64,000 nt of DNA from assembly GCF_020515625.1 (NCBI RefSeq), contig NZ_JAIWPJ010000001.1:744001-808000 (forward strand), given 5' to 3'. The stretch comes from Natrinema amylolyticum. Its GTDB lineage: Archaea > Halobacteriota > Halobacteria > Halobacteriales > Natrialbaceae. The notes under the pieces were generated by a model. The model ran no database searches and was not told the origin of the DNA. It saw nothing but the letters and a program-made list of their open reading frames with translations. The translations under genes and the position numbers were made by a program. Of the stretch, positions 1-8,450 are shown one piece after another; position 1 is the stretch's first letter; the number at the start of each line of letters is the position of its first letter.

Positions 1-1671
1 ACCATCTACGAGGGGATCACAGCGGTCGCGGCGGCCCGCTCCGACCGTCGAGCCGTCGTCTTCGACGGAGCGACGTGGACGTACGGAGACCTGCTCGCGG
101 AGAGTCGTGCGCTCGCCCGCGGCCTCGCCGACCTCGGCGTCTCGGACGGCGACGTCGTCGCGGTCTGGCTCGGTAACCGCCCCGAGTGGATTGCCTGCCA
201 GCTCGCGACCTCGTACCTCGGCGCGTCGATGGTCGCCGTCAACACCCGCTATCGGACGCACGAACTCGAGTATATGCTCGCGGACTCGGGCGCGAGCGTC
301 CTCGTCACGGAAGACGAACTGCTCGGGCGGGACTACCACGAAATGCTGTCGACGGCCGTTCCCGAACTCGAGGCGCAGTCGCCCGACGAGTTCGATCCCG
401 ACTCGGTTCCGGACCTCGAGGCGGTCGTGAGCCTCGAGCCGTCGACGGACCTGCCGGCGCTTCGGGGCTACGACGACGTTCTGGAAACGGGGCGGTCACG
501 GGTAGGGGACGGCTTCGAGCCGGCGACCGACCCCGAGGCACCGGCGGCGATCTTCTACACGAGCGGGACGACGAGCGATCCGAAGGGGTGTCTCCAGTCG
601 AGTCGGTCGCTGTTGAACCATTCCGCCCACGTGGCGGATCACCTCGGCGTGACCGAGGACGACGTCGGCGTCGCGACGCTGCCGTTTTGTGGTATCTGGG
701 GGTACAATACGCTCTTCAGCGTCCTCGCGACGGGCGGAACGCTCGTCGCGCAGACCCACTTCGATCCCGGCGAGACGATCCGGCTGGTCGACGAGTACGA
801 CGCGACCTATCTCACCGGCCTCGGCGTGATGTTCGAACGGATGCTCGAGCACGACGCGTTCGACGCGTCGCGCGTCGAGACGGTCGACAAGGGGGTCGTC
901 GGCTTCATCAGCAAGGGGTTCGACGAGGCCCTGTTCGAGCGCATCGAGTCGACGTTCGGGTTTCCTGTGGTCCAGCCCTACGGTCTCTCGGAGGCCAATA
1001 GTCAGATCTTCGTCGGCGATCCGGCCGATCCCGCCGAGCGACGAAAACGGGTCGGCGGGCCGCCGATCCATCCGGATATCGAGGCGAAAATCGTCGATCC
1101 CGAGACGCGCGAGGAACTGCCGACCGGCGAGGAGGGGGAACTCGCTATTCGGGGCTATCTCCTCGCGGACGGCTACCTCGGGAAGCCCGAGGCGACCGCC
1201 GAGGCCTTCGACGATGAGGTCCCCGGGAGCGAAGCGACCGGGGAGTCGGAAGACTCGTCTTCCGGAAGATGGTTCTACACCGGCGATCTCGCCGAAATCG
1301 ATGCGGACGGCTACGTCTCCTATCGCTCGCGGCTCGACGACGCGCTCCGAGTACGCGGCTTTCTCGTCGCGCCGCCCGAGATCCAGACCGCGATCGAGGA
1401 CCATCCCGACGTGCGATCGTGCGAGGTCGTCGGCGCGCCGCATCCGCGCCACGGCGAGGTGCCGGTCGCATTCGTCGTTCCCGCCGCGTCCGACGGCGAC
1501 GAGCCGACCGCTGCCGCCCTCGAGACGTTCCTCGAATCCCGCGTGGCCGACTACAAGGTCCCCGAGGCGTTCGAGTTCGTCGAGGCGTTCCCGACGACGG
1601 CGGGACCGAACGGAGAGAAGGTCCGAAAGACGGCGCTCCGAGAGCGGGTGCGAGATCGATTTGAAGCGTAG
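1..1671 (+). CDS. AMP-forming acyl-CoA synthetase, 5' end cut by the window
   Basis: The frame is open from base 1, so the N-terminus lies outside; at least 556 residues are present. It belongs to the ANL (acyl-CoA synthetase / adenylating enzyme) superfamily: the phosphate-binding loop YTSGTTSDPKG, the A5-like GLSEANSQ, the A7 motif RWFYTGDL and a C-terminal GPNGEKVRK that places the thioester-step lysine are all visible. The family activates a carboxylic acid to an acyl-CoA with ATP and CoA in the cytoplasm. It is followed 75 bp later by an acyl-CoA dehydrogenase, a MaoC hydratase and a CoA transferase on the same strand, so it probably feeds a beta-oxidation-like route. The substrate cannot be read from sequence. 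The A8 region SRLDDALRVRG deviates from the usual GR-KD-I pattern. Confidence 0.9.
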   Translation, partial: TIYEGITAVAAARSDRRAVVFDGATWTYGDLLAESRALARGLADLGVSDGDVVAVWLGNRPEWIACQLATSYLGASMVAVNTRYRTHELEYMLADSGASVLVTEDELLGRDYHEMLSTAVPELEAQSPDEFDPDSVPDLEAVVSLEPSTDLPALRGYDDVLETGRSRVGDGFEPATDPEAPAAIFYTSGTTSDPKGCLQSSRSLLNHSAHVADHLGVTEDDVGVATLPFCGIWGYNTLFSVLATGGTLVAQTHFDPGETIRLVDEYDATYLTGLGVMFERMLEHDAFDASRVETVDKGVVGFISKGFDEALFERIESTFGFPVVQPYGLSEANSQIFVGDPADPAERRKRVGGPPIHPDIEAKIVDPETREELPTGEEGELAIRGYLLADGYLGKPEATAEAFDDEVPGSEATGESEDSSSGRWFYTGDLAEIDADGYVSYRSRLDDALRVRGFLVAPPEIQTAIEDHPDVRSCEVVGAPHPRHGEVPVAFVVPAASDGDEPTAAALETFLESRVADYKVPEAFEFVEAFPTTAGPNGEKVRKTALRERVRDRFEA

Positions 1672-1746
1672 ATAACAGGTCTGAAGTGCCGGAAATCGAG
1701 GGGTGGCGGCGCAACGTTTTTCTCCCGACTAAATGAGGATAACCCG

Positions 1747-2952
1747 ATGGCCCGACTCCTGCGCGACGCGGTCGAGCTGACCGAGAGCCAGCAGCTCGTC
1801 CGTTCGAGCATCCACGACATCTGTTCGGACTTCGACCGCGAGTACTGGCGCGAGCGAGCCGACGCCGGGGAGTACCCCCGCGAGTTCGTCGACGCGCTGG
1901 CCGACCACGGCTGGATGGGGATCCTCCTCCCCGAAGAGTACGGCGGCGCGGGAATGGGAACTCGGGAAACGGTCGTTATGATGGAGGAGATCGCGGCGAA
2001 CGGCGGCGGATTCAGCGCCGCGCAGGCGGTCCACGGCGGCGTCTACAACTCCGTGCCGATCGTCGAGTACGCGAGCGAGGACATCAAGCGGGACCTGCTT
2101 CCCGACGTCGCGGCCGGCGACGAATCGATTCAGGCGTTCGGCCTCACCGAGCCCAACGCCGGATCGAACTCGACGGCGATCGAGACGCGCGCGGAGAAGG
2201 AGAACGATGAGTACGTGATCAACGGCCAGAAGATCTGGACCTCCCGCGTCGACGTCTCGGACTACATCGTCCTCGTCGCGCGCACGACGCCGCTCGAGGA
2301 CGTCGAGAAGCGAACGCACGGCATCTCGATGTTCCTCGTCGATCTCGCGGACGCCCACGAGCAGGGCGCACTCGAGATGGAGGCGATCCCCAAATCGGCG
2401 AGCGACTTCGTCCACTCGTTCGAACTCTGGTTCGACGACCTGCGCGTGCCCGCGGAGAATCTGATCGGCGTCGAGGGCGAGGGGTTCTATCAGGTGCTGG
2501 ACGGGTTAAACGAGGAACGGCTCGTCATCGCCGCCGAGTGCATCGGGCTGGGACGGCTGGCGCTCGAGCGGGCGGTCGATTACGCGAACGATCGCGAGGT
2601 GTTCGACCGCGCGATCGGATCGAATCAGGCGATCCAGCACCCGCTAGCGGAGGCCTACGCGCGGCTCCAGGCGGCGAAGCAGTTGACGTACAACGCGGCC
2701 GACCGAGCGGCATCCGACGAGGACGTGGACCTCGGCGCGTACGCGAACGCGGCGAAGTTCCTCGCGGCCGACGCGGCCTACGAGGCGGCCGACGCCGCGG
2801 TCCAGACCCACGGCGGGTTCGGCATCGCGACGGAGTACGACGTCGAGCGCTACTTCCGCGAGGCCCGACTGACTCGGCTGGTACCGATCACGCAGGAACT
2901 CGCCCTGAACTACATCGGCGAGAACGTCCTCGGACTCCCCCGTTCGTACTGA
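1747..2952 (+). CDS. Acyl-CoA dehydrogenase
   Basis: 401 residues, the normal length for a FAD-dependent acyl-CoA dehydrogenase, which makes the alpha,beta-double bond of an acyl-CoA and passes electrons to ETF. Visible family marks are GLTEPNAGSNS (flavin/substrate loop, about residues 132-142), INGQKIWTS and the C-terminal QTHGGFG. The catalytic glutamate used by short- and medium-chain enzymes (IYEGTS motif) is absent; the aligned stretch reads LVPITQ. A glutamate in NEERLVIA (E257) matches the base position of isovaleryl- and long-chain-type enzymes (helix G), so the protein is probably active and of that type. It starts at the ATG soon after the AMP ligase and lies in the same direction as the MaoC and CaiB genes. 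Confidence 0.92.
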   Translation: MARLLRDAVELTESQQLVRSSIHDICSDFDREYWRERADAGEYPREFVDALADHGWMGILLPEEYGGAGMGTRETVVMMEEIAANGGGFSAAQAVHGGVYNSVPIVEYASEDIKRDLLPDVAAGDESIQAFGLTEPNAGSNSTAIETRAEKENDEYVINGQKIWTSRVDVSDYIVLVARTTPLEDVEKRTHGISMFLVDLADAHEQGALEMEAIPKSASDFVHSFELWFDDLRVPAENLIGVEGEGFYQVLDGLNEERLVIAAECIGLGRLALERAVDYANDREVFDRAIGSNQAIQHPLAEAYARLQAAKQLTYNAADRAASDEDVDLGAYANAAKFLAADAAYEAADAAVQTHGGFGIATEYDVERYFREARLTRLVPITQELALNYIGENVLGLPRSY

Positions 2953-2993
2953 GTACCGACACCGGACCGCGAGACCGATCACGACCCATACCA

Positions 2994-3572
2994 ATGACAG
3001 ACGATACCGATACCGACGAAACGGCGGAATCGACCGATAAACGGCTCGTCGAAGGCTGGCACGGCCGCTACTACGAGGACTTCGCGGTCGGCGACGTCTA
3101 CAAACATCCCTTCGGCCGGACCGTCACCGAGACGGACAACGTCTGGATGACGAACGTGACGATGAACCTCAACCCGATGCACTTCAACGAGGCCTACGCC
3201 GCGGAGACGGAGTTCGGCGAGCGCCTCGTCGACGGCACCTTCGTCATCGCCCTGGCCGTCGGGATGAGCGTCATCGACGTCTCCGTGAACGCGACGGCGA
3301 ACCTCGGCTACGACGACATCCGCCACCACGAGCCGGTCTTCCACGGGGACACCATCTTCGCCGAGAGCGAGGTCTTGAGCAAGCGGGAACTCGAGTCCCG
3401 CGATCACGTCGGCATCGTCGAGACCGAACTCCGGGCGTACAATCAGCACGGCGATCTCGTACTCAGCTTAGAGCGCACGCCCATGGTGTTGAAACGCGAG
3501 CACGCGGAGCCCTCGGCGGCGAAGCCGCCGGGCTGGCTCGAGGGAATCGGCACGCAGCCGGAGGATCTGTAA
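2994..3572 (+). CDS. MaoC-type hot-dog enoyl-CoA hydratase
   Basis: 192 residues from the ATG at 2994; an upstream in-frame extension overlaps the dehydrogenase gene and looks non-coding. The hydratase signature NLNPMHFNEAYA corresponds to the D/N-x-N-P-x-H motif of MaoC and (R)-specific enoyl-CoA hydratases, and GRTVTETDNVWMT is the usual N-terminal hot-dog element. The family adds water to a 2-enoyl-CoA, the step after an acyl-CoA dehydrogenase, which is the gene just upstream. Its stop codon shares one base with the start of the CoA transferase gene (TAATG), so the two are likely co-translated. Mesaconyl-CoA-type hydration is possible but not shown. Confidence 0.85.
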   Translation: MTDDTDTDETAESTDKRLVEGWHGRYYEDFAVGDVYKHPFGRTVTETDNVWMTNVTMNLNPMHFNEAYAAETEFGERLVDGTFVIALAVGMSVIDVSVNATANLGYDDIRHHEPVFHGDTIFAESEVLSKRELESRDHVGIVETELRAYNQHGDLVLSLERTPMVLKREHAEPSAAKPPGWLEGIGTQPEDL

Positions 3573-4750
3573 TGCTCGCGCTCGACGATATCACGGTCCT
3601 GAGCCTCGAGAGCGGAATCAGCGCGCCGCTTTGCACCCGGATGCTAGGCGACTTCGGCGCGGAGGTGATCAAGGTCGAGCGCCCCGACGTGGGCGACGTC
3701 AACCGCCACTGGGACTCGGTGGTGGACGGCGACTCCTCGGCCCACGTCTGGGTCGACCGCAACAAGCTGAGCATCGAGTTGAACCTCAAATCCGACGAGG
3801 GGCTCGAAATCTTTCACGAACTGGCCGAGGAGGCGGATATCGTCGTCCAGAACTACTCGCCGGGCGTGGTCGAACGGCTCGGCGTCGGCTACGAGGACGT
3901 CGCCGAGAGCAACGACGATGTCATCTACCTGAACATCTCGGGCTACGGCCGGACGGGTCCCTACAGCGACCGGAAGGCCTACGATATGGTCATGCAAGGC
4001 GAGACCGGCCTGATCCTGATGAACGGCTCGCCGGACGCGCCGGCGAAGATCCCGCTGAGCGTCTGCGACATCAACGCGGCGACCTACGGCACGATCTCCG
4101 CGCTGCTCGCGCTCTTCCACCGCGAGCGGACCGGCGAGGGCCAGGACCTCGACGTCACGATGTTCGGCGGGATGCTCTCGTGGCTCGGCTACTTCCCCCA
4201 GAAGTACTGGCACAACGACGAACTCCCCGAGCGAATCGGGATGCGCCACCACCTGCTGACCCCCTACGGGCCCCACGAGACGGCCGACGATCGGTACGTC
4301 AACTTCGCCGTCCTCAGCGAGGCCCACTGGGAACTGCTCTGCGAGGCCGTCCTCGAGCGACCCGACCTCCTCGCGGACGAGCGCTTCGAGACGAACGAAA
4401 AGCGCGTCGAAAACCGCGAGACGCTCGAGCCGATGCTCGAGGATCTCATCGCCCAAAAACCGCGCGACTACTGGGCCGACCGCTTGACCGAAGCCGGCAT
4501 TCCGTGGGGGGACGTCAACCGGCTCGACGAGGTGCTCGATCACCCCCAGACCGAGCACTTAGACCTCGTGAAGGAACTCGAGACCGAGGCGGGTCCGGTG
4601 CCCTACGTCGATACCCCGATCGACGCCAGCGAGCTCGAGTTCGCCGCCGAGCCGATGCCGGACCTGGGCGAACACACCGACGACGTGCTCGAGGCGCTGG
4701 GCTACTCGAGCGAGGAGCGCGAAGCATTGCGCGAGTCCGACGTGATCTGA
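3572..4750 (+). CDS. CaiB/BaiF-type (class III) CoA transferase
   Basis: 392 residues, typical of class III CoA transferases, which move CoA between carboxylates through an aspartyl-CoA anhydride. The fold signature GDFGAEVIKVERP, the VQNYSPGVVERLGVGY stretch and GYGRTGPYSDRKAYD are present; D138 in the last of these is the expected catalytic aspartate. It is the last gene of the ligase-dehydrogenase-hydratase-transferase run, so it may activate the free acid with CoA from an intermediate or recover CoA at the end. The acid is unknown. The start overlaps the MaoC stop by one base. Confidence 0.9.
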   Translation: MLALDDITVLSLESGISAPLCTRMLGDFGAEVIKVERPDVGDVNRHWDSVVDGDSSAHVWVDRNKLSIELNLKSDEGLEIFHELAEEADIVVQNYSPGVVERLGVGYEDVAESNDDVIYLNISGYGRTGPYSDRKAYDMVMQGETGLILMNGSPDAPAKIPLSVCDINAATYGTISALLALFHRERTGEGQDLDVTMFGGMLSWLGYFPQKYWHNDELPERIGMRHHLLTPYGPHETADDRYVNFAVLSEAHWELLCEAVLERPDLLADERFETNEKRVENRETLEPMLEDLIAQKPRDYWADRLTEAGIPWGDVNRLDEVLDHPQTEHLDLVKELETEAGPVPYVDTPIDASELEFAAEPMPDLGEHTDDVLEALGYSSEEREALRESDVI

Positions 4751-4819
4751 ATCGGCGAGCGCGATACCCGAGCGATTCGCGCCGCCGGCCGCGAGAGACG
4801 TCGTTCGGGGCGGGGTGCG

Positions 4820-4984
4820 TTACAGCGGGATGGCTGCGACCTCTTCCGAACCGCACGACGGGCACGCGCGATCCCGTCTCGAGAGCGTCGTTCCACACCG
4901 GCGGCACTCGTAGTGGACGGCCGTTCGCTCGGTCGATTCGCGACCGATCCCGATTTTGTCGAGGAGTTCATCGAAGACAGACAT
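4820..4984 (-). CDS. Zinc-ribbon microprotein, 54 aa
   Basis: A 54-residue frame starts at the ATG at 4984 and stops at 4820. It has two zinc knuckles, ECRRCG and CPSCGSEE, preceded by an amphipathic start MSVFDELLDKIG. This layout (short helix, CxxC, about 10 residues, CxxC) is common among haloarchaeal single-zinc-ribbon microproteins, most of unknown function. An A/T-rich stretch with a TATA-like aaatatgc lies at about 5029-5036 on the minus strand. It resembles in layout the protein at 26673-26882 (helical start, one ribbon near the C-terminus). Confidence 0.75.
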   Translation of the reverse strand: MSVFDELLDKIGIGRESTERTAVHYECRRCGTTLSRRDRACPSCGSEEVAAIPL

Positions 4985-5247
4985 TCGTTACTTCGAATGA
5001 ATTCTGTCGATCCGCCCGGCAAATACTTTGTGCATATTTATTGTACTTATCGTTCTAGAACTAGACATTTGTCTTTTTAATCTGGATATTACTAGCATTT
5101 GTCGTTCCAATGTCCGTTCCGAGCCGGGCCGCCGATCGGAGCCTCGGGCGGAATTTCGACGCGGCCTCGAGCGAGACTCACTGCCGCGAGGGCGGGCACC
5201 GAGAGACGGGGACCACGATTATAACGCTCCTCGGTAGACGAACAGCT

Positions 5248-6591
5248 ATGACAGACACAAGCGGCGTTACCGCCGATCTCGCGGCGTTCGTGAGTTCGCT
5301 CTCGGACGACGACGTTCCCGACGACGCGCATCGGCTGGCCGAACGCGCGATCCTCGATACCGTCGGCGTGACGCTCGCGGGAGCGGGCGCTGACGGGGGC
5401 GAAATCGCGACTGCGACCGTCGACACCGGAATCGGAGAGACGACGATCCTCGGCCGGGACGAACGGGCACCGCTGTCCGACGCCGTCTTCGCGAACGCGA
5501 CCGCCGGTCACGCGCTGGACTTCGACGACGTCGCGCTGGCGGCGATGGACGGCCACCCGAGCGTCCCCATGGTCGCGCCGCTGCTCGCCGTCGGCGAACG
5601 GGAGGGCGCGACGGGACGAGAGCTGCTGACCGCATTCGTCGCCGGTTTCGAAGCGCAGAACTACCTCTCGAGACCGATCAGTCCCGGCCACTACGAGGGC
5701 GGCTGGCACGCCACCGCGACGATCGGCCTCTTCGGCGCTGCGGCGGCCGTCGCGAACCTGCTCGGACTCTCGCCCGAACGCACGCTCTCGATCGCCGCCT
5801 CGATGCCGGCCGGTCTCAAGCGTAACTTCGGGACGACGACCAAGCCGATCCACGCGGGCCAGGCCGCCCGCTCGGGGACGACCGCGGCCCTGCTCGCCGC
5901 CGAGGGCGCGACCGCAGATTCGCGAGCGATCGACGGCGACCGTGGCTTCTTCGACCTCTATCGGGGCGACGGCGAGCCGGATCTCGAGCGACTCCCCGAC
6001 CTCGGCGAGCGGTGGGCGCTGCTCGAGGACGGTATCGACGTCAAGAAGTATCCGTGCTGTTACTACACCCACGCTGCGATCTACGCCGCGATCGGACTCG
6101 CCGAGGAGTGCGATCTCGGGGCCGACGAGATCGACGACGTGGTCGTGACCGCGTCCCGGGGCGCGGCCGACGCGCTCGCCCACGACGACCCCGACACGGG
6201 GCTCGAGGCGAAGTTCTCGATGCCGTACCTGATCGGGAGCGCGATCGCCCGTCGTCGGGTCGGACTCGCCGCCTTCGACGAGGAGGCGATCGACGAGTCG
6301 GCGGTCCAGACCGTCCGCGAACGGGTCTCGCTGACCGTCGACGAGGACCTGCCGTACGATTCCAACGCCGCCCGCGTCGCGGTGACGACCCGCGACGGCG
6401 AGACGGACGAGCGCACGCGAGAACGGCCGCCGGGAACGCACGACGATCCCCTCTCCGACGAGGAACTGCGCGAGAAGTTCCGAATGTGCGCCGAGCGCGC
6501 GCCGGGTTCGGTCGCGGTCGACGACGCGCTGGCGGCACTCGACGACCTGCGCACCGTCTCGGACGTGGGCGACGTCCTGGAGTCGCTCTGA
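5248..6591 (+). CDS. MmgE/PrpD family protein
   Basis: 447 residues from the ATG at 5248, close to the family norm. MmgE/PrpD members include 2-methylcitrate dehydratase, cis-aconitate decarboxylase and related enzymes. Visible family features are AERAILDTVGVTLAG near the N-terminus, GHALDFDDVALAAMDGHPS, the helical GLSPERTLSIAAS and KYPCCYYTH. It lies 500 bp after the CoA-transferase gene on the same strand, separated by the oppositely oriented zinc-ribbon gene, and may serve the same catabolic route. An in-frame ATG at 5110 would add 46 residues with no family match, so the internal start is preferred. Confidence 0.85.
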   Translation: MTDTSGVTADLAAFVSSLSDDDVPDDAHRLAERAILDTVGVTLAGAGADGGEIATATVDTGIGETTILGRDERAPLSDAVFANATAGHALDFDDVALAAMDGHPSVPMVAPLLAVGEREGATGRELLTAFVAGFEAQNYLSRPISPGHYEGGWHATATIGLFGAAAAVANLLGLSPERTLSIAASMPAGLKRNFGTTTKPIHAGQAARSGTTAALLAAEGATADSRAIDGDRGFFDLYRGDGEPDLERLPDLGERWALLEDGIDVKKYPCCYYTHAAIYAAIGLAEECDLGADEIDDVVVTASRGAADALAHDDPDTGLEAKFSMPYLIGSAIARRRVGLAAFDEEAIDESAVQTVRERVSLTVDEDLPYDSNAARVAVTTRDGETDERTRERPPGTHDDPLSDEELREKFRMCAERAPGSVAVDDALAALDDLRTVSDVGDVLESL

Positions 6592-6674
6592 GCTACCGCT
6601 CCCGAAGTGTCTGCTCGGTCCCCGCCTCGAGCGCTTCGAGACGTTTACCTGTCGGCCGCCCCCACGTCCCGACA

Positions 6675-7745
6675 ATGACGCTGTATTCGCGGGTTCGCCC
6701 CCTCGCGTTCAAACTGCCGGCCGAGACGGCCCACGACCTGGGCAAACGGACGCTCCGGGCGGCGCAGTCGACCCGGGCGACGCGGACGGCGCTGTCCTAC
6801 GCCTACGGGTACGAGGATCCCGCCCTGGAAGTCGATCTGTTCGACACGACGTTTCCGAACCCGGTCGGTATCGCCGCCGGCTTCGACAAGAACGCCGAAG
6901 TGACCCACGCCCTCGAGGCGCTCGGCTTCGGCTTCGTCGAGATCGGGACCGTCACGCCCTATCCTCAGGAGGGGAACGACCGGCCCAGGCTCTTCCGCCT
7001 GCGCGAGGACGAGGCGATGGTCAACCGAATGGGGTTCAACGGCCAGGGGATGGAACGCGTCAAATCGCGCCTCGAGGACGACGGGACGCCGCGGTTCCCG
7101 CTCGGCGTGAACATCGGAAAGATGAACTCCTCGACCGAACGGGAGGCGATCGAGGACTACCGCCGCGTCTTCGATCGGCTCTCGCCCTTCGCCGACTACG
7201 TCGTCGTGAACGTCTCCTGTCCGAACACGCCCGACGAGTTCGACGAGGGATCGCCCGAGCACCTGCGGGCAATCTTCGAGACGCTCGAGGCGGAAAACGA
7301 CCGGAACGTGCCGATCCTGGTCAAGATCGGCCCCGACGAGCCCGAGGAGTCCGTCTTCGATCTCGTTGACATCGTCCGCGAGTTCGACCTCGACGGGATC
7401 GTCGCGACGAACACCTCGACGAGCCGCGACGGCCTCGCGTCGCCCCGCCAGGAGGAGTGGGGCGGACTCAGCGGGAAGCCGCTCGCGGATCGCTCGACGG
7501 CCGTCATCCGTTCGCTCGCGGAGTACACTGACGGCGAGCTGCCGATCATCGGCGTCGGCGGCGTCGACTCCGCCGAGAGCGCCTACGCGAAGATCCGCGC
7601 CGGTGCCTCGCTCGTCCAGTTGTACACCGGGTTCGTCTACGAGGGGCCGTCGACCGCGACGCGGATCAATCGGGGGCTGGTGGCGCTGCTCGAGCGCGAC
7701 GGGTTTTCGTCGGTCGAAGACGCTGTGGGTGCGGACCTCGAGTGA
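6675..7745 (+). CDS. pyrD: Dihydroorotate dehydrogenase, class 2 architecture
   Basis: 356 residues. The enzyme oxidises dihydroorotate to orotate with FMN in de novo pyrimidine synthesis. The N-terminal helical region (VRPLAFKLPAETAHDL) and the core signatures PVGIAAGFDKNAE, GTVTPYPQEGNDRPRLFR and NRMGFNGQGM are those of membrane-associated, quinone-dependent class 2 enzymes; GLSGKPLADRS and GVGGVDSAESA are the C-terminal flavin-binding elements. The catalytic-base motif reads VNVSCPNTP. Class 2 enzymes such as E. coli and human PyrD normally carry serine (SSPNT) there, and cysteine is typical of class 1. An amidohydrolase of dihydroorotase type lies about 700 bp further on, on the opposite strand. 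Confidence 0.93.
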   Translation: MTLYSRVRPLAFKLPAETAHDLGKRTLRAAQSTRATRTALSYAYGYEDPALEVDLFDTTFPNPVGIAAGFDKNAEVTHALEALGFGFVEIGTVTPYPQEGNDRPRLFRLREDEAMVNRMGFNGQGMERVKSRLEDDGTPRFPLGVNIGKMNSSTEREAIEDYRRVFDRLSPFADYVVVNVSCPNTPDEFDEGSPEHLRAIFETLEAENDRNVPILVKIGPDEPEESVFDLVDIVREFDLDGIVATNTSTSRDGLASPRQEEWGGLSGKPLADRSTAVIRSLAEYTDGELPIIGVGGVDSAESAYAKIRAGASLVQLYTGFVYEGPSTATRINRGLVALLERDGFSSVEDAVGADLE

Positions 7746-7896
7746 CTGCGCATCGTGGTCGTCTTCCCTGTCCCGTCCCGTTCGGGCCGAGAAACCCGTA
7801 GACCGTTCTCTGGTCGACGGCGACCGTGTTCCCGAACCGTTTCCGCAGACCGGTCGCGTCGATCGCAAACTGAGCGGCGGACACCAGACGCGTCAT
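7745..7896 (-). pseudogene. Relic of an ABC-transporter ATP-binding protein
   Basis: On the minus strand the first 50 or so codons read AIDATGLRKRFGNTVAVDQ then TVYGFLGPNGTG, which is the A-loop region and Walker A of a drug-export-type ABC ATPase. Three lesions are visible. About eight residues normally lying between AVD and the TVYGFLGPNG stretch are missing. The frame shifts inside Walker A, since KTTTMR continues in another frame. The homology then stops where the pyrD gene ends. It is therefore a decayed N-terminal fragment, probably left by a deletion whose edge is the pyrD 3' end. The flanking A/T-rich 7897-7950 stretch could be its old promoter. Confidence 0.7.
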
Positions 7897-8036
7897 ATCT
7901 GTTCACGTTTACTGTACTTGAGTTTTTACTACCATTATACATAGTTTCACAGGAGAACGCGACCGTCGGCCCGGTACCGACGGACTCGAGACAGTGAGAT
8001 CCATCGAGGGACCGTCACAGGGTCGGGCGGGATCGA

Positions 8037-8282
8037 TCAGACGGGTTCCGGGTCGTCGATCGCGTCGTCGAGTCCGTGGTGTTCCGCGGGGCCGACGACC
8101 TCGTCGCTTCGGTCCTCGCGGATTTCCCGCGTGCGGGAGTCTTCGTGCTGTGATTCGACGACCGGTTCGGCGTCACCGTCGGTGACGGAGAGGAACACCG
8201 ATCTGAGTCGCTCGGTCTTGTCCGTCTCGGTCGTCTCGTCCGATTCGTCTCGCTCGTTCGGTTCGGAGGCTGCGTCAGTCAT
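8037..8282 (-). CDS. Small acidic haloarchaeal protein of unknown function
   Basis: 81 residues, rich in Glu and Asp, with a short less acidic core LRSVFLSVTDGDAEPVVE and an acidic tail ending DDAIDDPEPV. No family is recognised with certainty and no membrane segment or signal peptide is seen. A TATA-like GTTTATATTC sits at 8321-8330 on the minus strand. The first ATG after it, at 8298, opens a 7-codon frame whose stop lies inside the start of this gene (see the finding on leader frames). The acidic composition and compact position between two unrelated genes fit a genuine small soluble protein. Confidence 0.6.
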   Translation of the reverse strand: MTDAASEPNERDESDETTETDKTERLRSVFLSVTDGDAEPVVESQHEDSRTREIREDRSDEVVGPAEHHGLDDAIDDPEPV

Positions 8283-8450
8283 GGCGAGCGGTCCTCATCG
8301 AGAGCAGACGGATGGCACCCGAATATAAACCGACCGCGACTTTCACGAACTGAAAACCATCGAAGTGAGCTGAGAGAAACGATCCGTGATCGGAAACGGC
8401 GACCGTCCCCGCGATCGATTGCTGTCGATCGCGCGACCCCGGAGCGGGCC

